Below, one piece after another: positions 44,128 to 52,803 of a DNA stretch of 64,000 nt. This DNA is from CAYNWK01 sp964400875 (GTDB lineage: Bacteria > Chloroflexota > Anaerolineae > Anaerolineales > UBA4823): the NCBI GenBank assembly GCA_964400875.1, contig CAYNWK010000007.1, forward strand, positions 1-64,000. The letters run 5' to 3'. The notes under the pieces were generated by a model. That model was not told the origin of the DNA. It did not search any database and was given only the letters and a program-made list of their open reading frames with translations. A program made the position numbers and the translations under genes. The first letter of the stretch is position 1; the number at the start of each line of letters is the position of its first letter.

Positions 44128-46833
44128 GTGGCAACGATTTACATTGACGGGAAATCTTACGAAATCGATCCCGGCGATAATCTGCTGCAAGTCGGGCTTT
44201 CTCTGGGGCTGGATATCCCCTATTTTTGCTGGCATCCGGCCTTAGGATCGGTCGGCGCTTGCCGCCAGTGTGCGGTCAAGCAGTATAGAAACGAAGAGGA
44301 TGAAAAAGGGCAGATCGTCATGGCCTGCATGACGCCGGCGAACGACGGCGCCCGGATTTCGATCGAAGACCCGGAGGTGGTCAACTTTCGAGAACGGGTG
44401 ATCGAATGGTTGATGGTCAATCACCCTCACGATTGCCCGGTCTGCGATGAGGGCGGCGAATGCCACCTTCAAGATATGACATTGATGACCGGACACGTCT
44501 ACCGGCGCTACCGTTTTCAAAAACGGACCTACCGCAACCAGTACCTGGGCCCCTTGATCAATCATGAAATGAACCGCTGCATCCAGTGCTACCGCTGCGT
44601 ACGCTACTATAAGGAATATGCCGGCGGAGATGACCTGGACGTCTTCGGGGCCCACGACCACGTTTACTTTGGACGCCACGAAGACGGGGTGTTGGAGAAC
44701 GAGTTCAGCGGCAACCTGGTCGAAATTTGCCCGACCGGCGTATTTACAGATAAAACTCTGAAGCGCCACTACACCCGCAAGTGGGATCTGACGACTGCAC
44801 CATCGGTATGCGTACACTGCAGCGTCGGCTGCAACACGATACCGGGTGAGCGATACGGCACCATCCGCCGCATCCGCAACCGCTACAACCACGAGGTGAA
44901 CGGTTACTTCTTATGCGACCGGGGTCGTTACGGATACGAGTTTGTCAACGATGAACGCCGGGTGCGCCATCCGCTGCTGCGTGAAAACGGCGCTCTGACG
45001 CCGGTCACCTCGGAAATCGCCCTCAGCCATTGGAAAGGCTTGGTGGAAGACGGCGCCAGCCTGATCGGCATCGGCTCGCCGCGCGCTTCCCTGGAAGCCA
45101 ATTACGCGCTGCGTGAGTTGGTCGGAAAGGACCGCTTCTTCGCCGGAGTCAGCGCGCCCTCCGGGCGGCTGGTGAATTCAGCGCGCGATATCCTGCGCGC
45201 CGGTCCGGCGCGATCCGCTTCGCTCAATGATATGCAGCAAGCCGACGCCGTGTTCGTATTGGGTGAAGACCTGACCAATACTGCGCCGATGATGGCGCTG
45301 GCGCTGCGCCAGGCGGCGCGCAACCAGCCTTTGGAGCGCGTAGAAAACATGCAAATCCCTTTGTGGAATGACGCCGCAGTCCGGGAAGTCATCCAAAAGG
45401 AACACGGCCCGATATATATCGCCACCCCAAGCGGCACAAAATTGGACGAAATCGCGACCGAGACTTACCGTGCCGCGCCTCAGGACCTGGCCCGGCTTGG
45501 CTTCGCGGTCGCGCAGGCCCTGGATGCGGCCGCCCCTGCCGTTCCCGATTTACCTGAAGCGCTGGGACAACTGGCCGAGAAAATCGCTGCGGACTTGCGC
45601 GCAGCTGAACGCCCCGTAGTTGTCTCCGGGACCAGTTGCGGAGATGAAGCCCTGCTCCAGGCCGCCGCCAACGTCGCCCAGGCCTTGAGCAGCGATGGCC
45701 GACCGGCCGGCATTGCCCTGGTCGCGCCGGAGAGCAACAGCCTGGGCCTGAGCCTGATGGATGCTGCAGACCTGCAGGCTGCGCAGCAGGCTTTGAATTC
45801 CGGAGAAGCCAATACCCTGGTCATCTTGGAAAATGATCTGTACCGCCGGGCGCCGACCCCTGAGATAAAGGCGTTATTCGCCGCGGCCGAGCACGTGGTG
45901 GTGATCGATCACCTGATGAGCGCCACTACCGAGCATGCTGAGATGGCGCTGCCCGCGGCGACTTTCGCCGAAGGCGACGGTACCCTGGTTAACTATGAAG
46001 GCCGCGCTCAACGCTTCTTCCAGGTGTTCGTTCCCGACACGGAAATCCAGGAAAGCTGGCGTTGGCTGCAGGAATTACGAATCGCTGCCGGAGGGGGCGA
46101 GAAAACATGGCGCAACCTGGACGATATCGTCCAGGCGGTCAGCCAGTCTGCAGCCGTATTCGCCCCGGTGGATGAGCTCACACCGCCGGCGGATTTCCGC
46201 ATCGCCGGAGAGAAAATCCCACGCGATCCACACCGATACAGCGGGCGAACGGCTATGACAGCCAATATCGCCGTTAGCGAGCCTGAACCGCCCGATGACC
46301 CGGACACGGCGATGACGTTCACCATGGAAGGTTATAAAGGTAAAACGCCGGCGCCTTTCCTTTCCAATTACTGGGCGCCGCGTTGGAATTCGGTTCAGGC
46401 ACTTAACAAATTCCAGATCGAAGTGGGTGGACCTTTGCGCGGCGGCGATACCGGGCGACGATTGCTCGAACCCGGCGAAGGGGTAGAATTCCCCACGCGA
46501 ATACCGGACGCTTTCCAGCCGCGCCAGAAGGAGTGGCTGCTCGTACCCGTCTATCACATCTTTGGTTCGGATGCGTTGAGTATGCTCTCCCCCGGCGTTG
46601 CCGAGCTGGCCCCGCAGCCGTACCTGTCGATGAATCCGCAGGGTGCCAGCGGTCTTGGGGTAACCTCTGGAGGCAGTATTTCACTGGCTGTTGGAGATAT
46701 CACCCTGGAACTCCCCGTGAGGCTGGATGAGAGCTTGCCGCAAGGGGTGGCGGGGTTTCCGACCGGGCTGCCTGGACTGGCGACGGTCGATCTGCCGAAT
46801 TGGGGCAAAATTGAGGTGAAGGGACAAGCATGA
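44128..46833 (+). CDS. nuoG: NADH-quinone oxidoreductase subunit G
   Basis: A 901-residue iron-sulfur subunit. The N-terminus binds [2Fe-2S] (FCWHPALGSVGACRQCAVKQ) and [4Fe-4S] clusters: HPHDCPVCDEGGECHLQDM, then NRCIQCYRCVRYYKEYAGGD. A further Cys set CVHCSVGC (with a later Cys in YFLCDRGR) matches the extra N7-type cluster. The remainder is a degenerate molybdopterin-oxidoreductase fold. GTG 44128 is preferred over TTG 44125 because GGAGG is six bases before it. It overlaps nuoH by ATGA. Confidence 0.93.
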   Translation: MATIYIDGKSYEIDPGDNLLQVGLSLGLDIPYFCWHPALGSVGACRQCAVKQYRNEEDEKGQIVMACMTPANDGARISIEDPEVVNFRERVIEWLMVNHPHDCPVCDEGGECHLQDMTLMTGHVYRRYRFQKRTYRNQYLGPLINHEMNRCIQCYRCVRYYKEYAGGDDLDVFGAHDHVYFGRHEDGVLENEFSGNLVEICPTGVFTDKTLKRHYTRKWDLTTAPSVCVHCSVGCNTIPGERYGTIRRIRNRYNHEVNGYFLCDRGRYGYEFVNDERRVRHPLLRENGALTPVTSEIALSHWKGLVEDGASLIGIGSPRASLEANYALRELVGKDRFFAGVSAPSGRLVNSARDILRAGPARSASLNDMQQADAVFVLGEDLTNTAPMMALALRQAARNQPLERVENMQIPLWNDAAVREVIQKEHGPIYIATPSGTKLDEIATETYRAAPQDLARLGFAVAQALDAAAPAVPDLPEALGQLAEKIAADLRAAERPVVVSGTSCGDEALLQAAANVAQALSSDGRPAGIALVAPESNSLGLSLMDAADLQAAQQALNSGEANTLVILENDLYRRAPTPEIKALFAAAEHVVVIDHLMSATTEHAEMALPAATFAEGDGTLVNYEGRAQRFFQVFVPDTEIQESWRWLQELRIAAGGGEKTWRNLDDIVQAVSQSAAVFAPVDELTPPADFRIAGEKIPRDPHRYSGRTAMTANIAVSEPEPPDDPDTAMTFTMEGYKGKTPAPFLSNYWAPRWNSVQALNKFQIEVGGPLRGGDTGRRLLEPGEGVEFPTRIPDAFQPRQKEWLLVPVYHIFGSDALSMLSPGVAELAPQPYLSMNPQGASGLGVTSGGSISLAVGDITLELPVRLDESLPQGVAGFPTGLPGLATVDLPNWGKIEVKGQA

Positions 46834-47771
46834 GCATCCCATTATTGATCACGCTTGGTGTACTCATTTTCGCCCTGACGGTCGCGGCCGCGCTAATTTT
46901 CGTCGAGCGCAGGTTGCTGGCAGTCTGGCAGGATCGTTATGGCCCGAACCGTGCAGGTCCATTTGGGACGCTCCAGGTCGTGGCGGACGTGATCAAGATC
47001 TTCACCAAGGAGGATTGGATCCCGCCATTTGCGGACAAGCCGGTCTTCATCCTCGCCCCAATGGTCATCATCATCACGGTATTGATGTCGTTTTCCATCA
47101 TCCCCTTCGCGCCGGGAATCGTCGTCGCCGACCTGAGTATCGGCATCCTGTTCTTCCTGGGGATGTCTTCATTGGGCGTCTACAGCGTGGTCCTAGCGGG
47201 GTGGTCTTCGAACAATAAGTATTCCTTGTTGGGCGCTCTGCGCGCTGCCGCTCAGATGCTCAGCTACGAGGTGTTCATGGGACTTTCGCTGATGGGCGTC
47301 GTGATGCTGGCCGGCTCGTTTCGGCTTTCGGACATCGTTCGCGCCCAGGAAGGTCTGTGGTTTTTCATCCCGCAGATTATCGGCTTCATCGTGTTCCTGG
47401 TCGCCGGATTGGCGGAAACACACCGCCTGCCGTTCGACTTACCAGAGGCCGACAGCGAGCTGATCGCCGGATTCCATTCGGAATATTCGGGGATGAAATT
47501 CGGCATGTTCTTCGTCGGAGAATATTTGGGCATTGCCATGGTGTCGGCGTTCATCGCTACCCTGTTCTTCGGGGGATGGAACGGGCCTTTTTTACCGCCG
47601 GTGTTATGGTTCTTACTGAAGATGGGTTTTTTCATCGGTTTCTTTATCTTGATGCGCGCTTCGCTGCCCAGGCCGCGCTACGATCAGCTCATGGGCTACG
47701 GTTGGAAGGTATTGCTGCCGCTCAGCCTGGTGAACCTGCTGGTCACCGGCGCGATTTTATTATTGGTTTGA
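46830..47771 (+). CDS. nuoH: NADH-quinone oxidoreductase subunit H
   Basis: A 313-residue membrane subunit with about eight helices that forms the quinone chamber entrance. Signatures are RYGPNRAGPFGTLQVVADVI near the N-terminus and ETHRLPFDLPEADSELIAGF in the middle, followed by HSEYSGMKFGMFFVGEY. Its ATG overlaps the nuoG stop. Confidence 0.95.
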   Translation: MSIPLLITLGVLIFALTVAAALIFVERRLLAVWQDRYGPNRAGPFGTLQVVADVIKIFTKEDWIPPFADKPVFILAPMVIIITVLMSFSIIPFAPGIVVADLSIGILFFLGMSSLGVYSVVLAGWSSNNKYSLLGALRAAAQMLSYEVFMGLSLMGVVMLAGSFRLSDIVRAQEGLWFFIPQIIGFIVFLVAGLAETHRLPFDLPEADSELIAGFHSEYSGMKFGMFFVGEYLGIAMVSAFIATLFFGGWNGPFLPPVLWFLLKMGFFIGFFILMRASLPRPRYDQLMGYGWKVLLPLSLVNLLVTGAILLLV

Positions 47772-47828
47772 TGTCTGGCAGTCCCGTAGACTGCAGACCT
47801 GGTTGGTGATATCGAACAAGGAGAGATG

Positions 47829-48347
47829 ATGTTCGTCAGCTTGCTGAAAACGATCTGGAGTGTGCTGAAGCACACTTTCACAAAACCGGCGACGATCCTT
47901 TACCCGGAAGTGAAACCTTACATTCCGCCTCGCTGGCGCGGGCGGATCATCCTCTCTCGGGATCCGGATGGCGAGGAACGCTGCGTGGCCTGTTACCTGT
48001 GCGCGGTGGCCTGCCCGGTGGACTGCATCTCGCTGCAGGCGACCGAGGATGATCACGGCCGCCGGTATCCGGAGTTCTTCCGCATCAATTTCTCCCGCTG
48101 TATCTTCTGCGGATATTGCGAGGATGCATGCCCGACGTACGCCATCCAGCTCACGCCGGACTTCGAGATGAGCGAATACAACCGCCAGAACCTGGTTTAC
48201 GAAAAAGAAGATCTGTTGATCGACGGTCCGGGAAAGTACCACGATTACAATTTTTACCGGGTGGCGGGGTTGGCCATCGGCGGAAAGGATAAAGGTGAGG
48301 CTGAAAACGAACGTCCTCCGGTGGACGTGCGCAGTTTGCTGCCTTGA
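47829..48347 (+). CDS. nuoI: NADH-quinone oxidoreductase subunit I
   Basis: A ~172-residue peripheral subunit with two [4Fe-4S] ferredoxin motifs, CVACYLCAVACPVDC and CIFCGYCEDACPTYA. The leading region RYPEVKP-like TILYPEVKPYIPPRWRGR is normal for NuoI. Of two adjacent ATGs (47826, 47829) the second gives better spacing from AAGGAG. Confidence 0.94.
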   Translation: MFVSLLKTIWSVLKHTFTKPATILYPEVKPYIPPRWRGRIILSRDPDGEERCVACYLCAVACPVDCISLQATEDDHGRRYPEFFRINFSRCIFCGYCEDACPTYAIQLTPDFEMSEYNRQNLVYEKEDLLIDGPGKYHDYNFYRVAGLAIGGKDKGEAENERPPVDVRSLLP

Positions 48348-48377
48348 CCGAAACGCGGTTGAAGAGGGAATAAGAAC

Positions 48378-48896
48378 ATGAACCTGGTTTTTTATCTCGC
48401 TGCAGCGATCGCCGTGATCGCCACAATACTGGCGATCACCCGCTATAACGCGGTGCATGCGCTGCTCTACGTGATCGTCTCGCTGCTCTCGGTAGCCCTG
48501 ATCTTTTTCGTGCTCGGCGCGCCGTTTGTGGCGGCGCTGGAGGTCATCGTCTACGCCGGGGCGATCATGGTGCTGTTCGTTTTCGTCGTCATGATGCTCA
48601 ACCTGGGTCCACAATCTATCGAACAGGAACGGCAGTGGTTTGACCCGCGTGCGCTGCCCGGACCGGCGTTCCTGGCGCTGATCCTGATCATCGAATTGGT
48701 CTATATCATGACGCAGGGCTTTGCAGGCACGGTCAGCGAAACCATCGTCGATCCACACCAGGTCAGCGTTGCTTTGTTCGGCCCGTATTTGATCGGGGTC
48801 GAGCTGGCTTCGATCATGTTGATGTCCGGCCTGGTGGGAGCTTACCACGTTGGCAGGCGGCATGTTAAGCACCTCTCCGCTGATTCCGGGGATTAA
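48378..48896 (+). CDS. nuoJ: NADH-quinone oxidoreductase subunit J
   Basis: A 172-residue membrane subunit with five helices. The signature EVIVYAGAIMVLFVFVVMML in helix 3 is the NuoJ hallmark. The last helix ELASIMLMSGLVGAYHVGRR closes the protein. It is followed by nuoK after 34 bases. Confidence 0.93.
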   Translation: MNLVFYLAAAIAVIATILAITRYNAVHALLYVIVSLLSVALIFFVLGAPFVAALEVIVYAGAIMVLFVFVVMMLNLGPQSIEQERQWFDPRALPGPAFLALILIIELVYIMTQGFAGTVSETIVDPHQVSVALFGPYLIGVELASIMLMSGLVGAYHVGRRHVKHLSADSGD

Positions 48897-48930
48897 TACA
48901 GTTGGGTCCAACAATCTTGAGGGAGCGAGA

Positions 48931-49239
48931 ATGGCAACAGTTCCAATCGAACATGGCTTGATCCTGGCAGCGATACTTTTTGCCATCGGCACGATCGGGG
49001 TGATCGTGCGGCGGAACATCTTTTTCATGCTGCTGTCCATTGAGATCATGTTAAACGCCGCAGGCCTGGCTTTTGTGAGCGCTGGTTCATTATGGGGGCA
49101 GCCGGACGGGCAGATCATGTTTATCTTCATTCTCACCATGGCGGCTGCGGAAGTCTCGATCGGTTTAGCCCTGATCATCCAGCTCTACCAGCGGTACCAT
49201 ACGCTGGACGTCGATGCCAGCAGCGAGATGAGGGGCTGA
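48931..49239 (+). CDS. nuoK: NADH-quinone oxidoreductase subunit K
   Basis: A 102-residue, three-helix proton-channel subunit. The two membrane glutamates expected in NuoK are in SIEIMLNAAGLAF and MAAAEVSIGLALI. ATG 48931 has GAGGGAGCGAGA before it; a longer frame from 48850 overlaps nuoJ and adds unlikely residues. The next gene is nuoN only two bases on; nuoL and nuoM are missing between them. Confidence 0.94.
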   Translation: MATVPIEHGLILAAILFAIGTIGVIVRRNIFFMLLSIEIMLNAAGLAFVSAGSLWGQPDGQIMFIFILTMAAAEVSIGLALIIQLYQRYHTLDVDASSEMRG

Positions 49240-49240
49240 G

Positions 49241-50683
49241 ATGAACGCATCCGATCTGCTCGCACTTCTCCCCTTGATCATTCTGGCTGGGACCAGCGTG
49301 GTGGTGATTATCGCCATCGCGTTCTACCGCAATTATCGACTGACCGTATTCCTGACCCTGGCTGGCATGGTGGGGTCCTTTTTATCGCTGCCATTTGCTT
49401 TGAGCGTCCAACCGCGCCAGGTAACCCCCCTGTTGATCGTGGACGGCACGACGGTGTTTTACATCGGGCTGGTGTTGACGACCAGTTTCGTCGTCGTCTT
49501 GCTCTCTTACCAATATTTTCGGGATTACGATGGCAACCGGGAAGAATATTACCTTTTGTTGATCCTGGCGACGCTCGGCTCCGGCGTGCTGGTCGCCAGC
49601 AATCACTTCGCCGCTTTCTTCTTGGGCATCGAAGTCCTGAGCGTCTCTCTATACGCCCTGATCGCTTATCCGCGGTATGACCGCCGCCGTGTCGAAGCCT
49701 CAATCAAGTATCTGATTCTGGCAGGCGCGACCTCGGCGTTTTTACTCTTCGGCATGGCCCTGATCTATTCCGTGGGCGGCACGCTGGAATTTTCCAGCCT
49801 GGCTAAAGCAGCCTCTCTCAGCCCGGGAATGAACAACGTGTTGTTGATCGGCTGGGGGATGTTGATCGTCGGGATCGGTTTTAAGTTGGCGCTGGTGCCT
49901 TTCCATATGTGGACCCCGGATGTTTACCAGGGCGCGCCGGCTCCGATCACGGGATTCGTCGCTACGGTTTCCAAGGGCGGGGTGTTTGCCCTGATCCTGC
50001 GCTATTTCAGCCAGGTGCCGATTTACGATGTCCCCTCGTTGTGGTGGGTCTTCGCCGCCATTGCCATCGCCTCGATGCTGCTCGGCAACATGCTGGCCTT
50101 GATGCAGACCAATGTCAAGCGCGTCCTGGCATACTCATCCATTTCACATCTGGGTTATTTGTTGATCGCCTTTCTCTCCCGGGGCACCGAAGCCCAGAAT
50201 GCCGCCGCTTTTTACCTGGTAGCCTATTTCGCCACAACCCTGGCAGGGTTTGGTGTGATCACCATGTTGTCCGATCACGAGAACGAACTCGAAGACCTGG
50301 ACTCGTACCGGGGATTGTTTTGGAAGCGTCCCGGGCTGGCGCTGGTCTTCTCTGCGGCCTTACTGTCCCTGGCAGGACTGCCGCCTTCCGCCGGGTTGGT
50401 CGGCAAGATCTTCGTCGCCGCGGCTGGGGTAAATTCCGCCTTGTGGCTGCTGTTAATCGTGCTGGTGATCGCCAGCGTGATCGGCGTGTTTTACTACTTC
50501 CGCATCATGATCTCGCTGTACCGCAGCCCGGAGGCGGATGAAGAGCGCACCATCTCCGCGCCTTCACTGTCCATGATCGGCAGCGTGACGCTTGCGGTGC
50601 TGGTCTTGCTGGTCGTCGGCCTGGGGATCTACCCGGCGCCGGTCATGGGGATCATCTCCAGACTGATAACCGGATTGAGTTAA
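49241..50683 (+). CDS. nuoN: NADH-quinone oxidoreductase subunit N
   Basis: A 480-residue antiporter-like membrane subunit with about 14 helices. The key Lys is in GFKLALVPFHMWTPDVYQGA, with a Glu in FLGIEVLSVSLYALIAYPRY and HLGYLLIAF further on. It identifies as NuoN, not L or M, through WTPDVYQGAPAPITGF and its length. A strong terminator follows. Confidence 0.93.
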   Translation: MNASDLLALLPLIILAGTSVVVIIAIAFYRNYRLTVFLTLAGMVGSFLSLPFALSVQPRQVTPLLIVDGTTVFYIGLVLTTSFVVVLLSYQYFRDYDGNREEYYLLLILATLGSGVLVASNHFAAFFLGIEVLSVSLYALIAYPRYDRRRVEASIKYLILAGATSAFLLFGMALIYSVGGTLEFSSLAKAASLSPGMNNVLLIGWGMLIVGIGFKLALVPFHMWTPDVYQGAPAPITGFVATVSKGGVFALILRYFSQVPIYDVPSLWWVFAAIAIASMLLGNMLALMQTNVKRVLAYSSISHLGYLLIAFLSRGTEAQNAAAFYLVAYFATTLAGFGVITMLSDHENELEDLDSYRGLFWKRPGLALVFSAALLSLAGLPPSAGLVGKIFVAAAGVNSALWLLLIVLVIASVIGVFYYFRIMISLYRSPEADEERTISAPSLSMIGSVTLAVLVLLVVGLGIYPAPVMGIISRLITGLS

Positions 50684-50700
50684 ACCGCCTGGCTTTCACG

Positions 50701-50740
50701 AGTGGTTGCCGAGGTAAAAAGCGCGGCAACCACTTTTTTT
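50701..50740 (+). terminator. Rho-independent terminator of the nuo operon
   Basis: Arms AGTGGTTGCCG (50701-50711) and CGGCAACCACT (50724-50734) pair perfectly, followed by a run of T (50734-50740). It closes the twelve-gene cluster directly after nuoN. Confidence 0.92.
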
Positions 50741-50804
50741 ATAGGTTAGCAGACCCACGCCCGAGCAGGGCTGCAGTCAGCCGATATCGGTAAAGGAGTA
50801 TCCC

Positions 50805-52763
50805 ATGGGGATGAACGTAACGCAAAAACTAATCAAAGACCATCTGGTCGAGGGGGAGATGATCCCGGGAGAGGAGATCGGCATACGCATCGATCAAACT
50901 CTCACCCAGGATGCCACCGGCACCCTGGTCATGCTCGAACTGCAGGCGATGGGATTGGACAGGGTCAAAACGGAGGTATCGGTGCAGTACGTGGATCACA
51001 ACCTGATCCAATCCGACAACAAGAACCCGGATGACCACCTCTTTTTGATGAGCGCCTGCCAGCGCTTTGGCCTGTGGTTCAGCCGTCCGGGCAACGGCGT
51101 CAGCCATCCTGTGCACATGCAGCGTTTCGGCGTCCCTGGGAAAACCCTGTTGGGTTCCGACAGCCACACCCCGGCGGCCGGCTCGCTGGGGATGCTGGCT
51201 ATCGGGGCAGGTGGTATCGACGTGGCCATGGCTGTGGTCGGCGAACCCTTCTATTTCAAAATGCCGCAAGTGTGGGGGGTCAAATTAACTGGGACCCTGC
51301 CCGATTGGGTCAGCGCCAAGGATGTGATCCTTGAAATGCTCCGCAGGCATGACGTTGACGGAGGGGTTGGCTACGTGATCGAATACTACGGCCCAGGTTT
51401 GAAAAATTTGCGCACCATGGACCGCCACGTCATCGCCAACATGGGCACGGAGTTGGGCGCTACCTCAACGGTATTCCCCTCGGATGAGGAAGTACGCAGG
51501 TTCTTGAGCGCCGAGCAGCGCGAACGAGATTGGGCAGCCTTGGGCGCCGACGATGACGCCGAGTATGACCGCTATGAAGAGATAGACCTTTCCAGCGTGG
51601 TGCCGTTGATCGCCCTGCCAAGCAGCCCAGGGAATGTGGTTCCGGTCAGCGAGGTAGCTGGCGAAGGCATCTACCAGGCTTACATCGGTTCGTCGGCTAA
51701 CCCCGGCTACCGTGATTTCGCCATCGCGGCCGAGATGGTCAAGGATCGCAAGGTGGCCGATCGGGTCTCCTTTGATGTCAACCCTACTTCGCGCCAGTTG
51801 ATCGAAGAGTTGATCGACAGCGGCGAGCTGACACACCTGATCCACGCCGGGGCGCGTCTGCACCAGGCCGGCTGCAACGGCTGTATCGGTATGGGCCAGG
51901 CACCCGCCACGGGCAGGAACAGCCTGCGCACCGTGCCCCGGAACTTCCCCAGCCGGTCGGGCACCAAGGAGGACAGCGTCTACCTGTGCAGCCCGGAAAC
52001 GGCGACCGCATCCGCCCTGCGCGGGGTGATCACCGATCCGCGCGACATGGATTTCCCCTATCCGCAAGTAGACCTGCCCGAGAAGTCCAAGGTCAACACG
52101 CAAATGCTCACCCCGCCGACCTCCTCCGAAGAATCCTGGAAGGTGGAATTGGTCAAAGGTCCCAATATCGTCCCGCTGCCGGAACTGGATCCTTTGCCGG
52201 ATGCGCTCAGGCTACCGGTGCTACTCAAGGTTGGGGATGACATCTCGACAGATGAGATCCTGCCAGCGGGGTCGCGCATCTTACCGTACCGGAGCAATAT
52301 CCCCAAGATCAGCGAGTTTACCTTTGAAGTCGTCGATCCAACTTACGCTGCCCGAGCCGCGCATCTGCGCGAAGAGAGCCAGCACACCGTCCTGGGCGGC
52401 TCGAATTATGGTCAGGGTTCCAGCCGGGAACACGCGGCTTTGGCGCCGCGCTTCCTGGGGCTGCGGCTGGTGATAGCCAAGAGCTTCGCCCGCATCCACC
52501 AGCAAAATCTGGTCAATTTTGGCGTGTTGCCGGCCACCTTTGCCAATGCTCGTGTGTACGATCAGTTGGCTGAGGAGGATGTGTTGATCCTGGAGAACTT
52601 GCGCGAGGTTATCTCTCGCGCGCCGGACCTACCAGCGATTGACGTCAACGTGGAGGGCAAGGATTTAACCTTCCAAATCAACTTGAGCTTATCCCGGCGG
52701 CAGGGAGAAGTGCTGCTGGCCGGCGGGTTGACGAACTGGATCCGGGACTACCGGGAGCGTTAA
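50805..52763 (+). CDS. Aconitate hydratase
   Basis: A 652-residue aconitase that isomerises citrate to isocitrate through a [4Fe-4S] cluster. Cluster ligands are Cys in LMSACQRFG-like region and CNGCIGMGQAPATGRNSLRT; SDSHTPAAGSLGMLAIGAGG is the family signature. The C-terminal swivel domain has GDDISTDEILPAGS and GGSNYGQGSSREHAAL. It is of the short bacterial class (mitochondrial-like), not the ~900-residue AcnA. AAAGGAG precedes the ATG. It is transcribed separately from nuo. Confidence 0.92.
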   Translation: MGMNVTQKLIKDHLVEGEMIPGEEIGIRIDQTLTQDATGTLVMLELQAMGLDRVKTEVSVQYVDHNLIQSDNKNPDDHLFLMSACQRFGLWFSRPGNGVSHPVHMQRFGVPGKTLLGSDSHTPAAGSLGMLAIGAGGIDVAMAVVGEPFYFKMPQVWGVKLTGTLPDWVSAKDVILEMLRRHDVDGGVGYVIEYYGPGLKNLRTMDRHVIANMGTELGATSTVFPSDEEVRRFLSAEQRERDWAALGADDDAEYDRYEEIDLSSVVPLIALPSSPGNVVPVSEVAGEGIYQAYIGSSANPGYRDFAIAAEMVKDRKVADRVSFDVNPTSRQLIEELIDSGELTHLIHAGARLHQAGCNGCIGMGQAPATGRNSLRTVPRNFPSRSGTKEDSVYLCSPETATASALRGVITDPRDMDFPYPQVDLPEKSKVNTQMLTPPTSSEESWKVELVKGPNIVPLPELDPLPDALRLPVLLKVGDDISTDEILPAGSRILPYRSNIPKISEFTFEVVDPTYAARAAHLREESQHTVLGGSNYGQGSSREHAALAPRFLGLRLVIAKSFARIHQQNLVNFGVLPATFANARVYDQLAEEDVLILENLREVISRAPDLPAIDVNVEGKDLTFQINLSLSRRQGEVLLAGGLTNWIRDYRER

Positions 52764-52803
52764 ACCAAAAAGGGCTGCCTGCAAAGCAGCCTTTTTTTGG
52801 TTT
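52762..52803. terminator. Bidirectional terminator between aconitase and ftsH
   Basis: A long stem whose core is GGGCTGC/GCAGCC, extended by AAACCAAAAA on the left and TTTTTTTGGTTT on the right, so a T-tract follows the stem on either strand. It serves both convergent genes; the ftsH stop codon lies in its right arm. Confidence 0.88.

Noticed and set aside
47760..49178. A 472-codon minus-strand frame across nuoI, nuoJ and nuoK
   Set aside because: Spans three convincing complex I genes on the other strand and reads as mirror-codon sequence.
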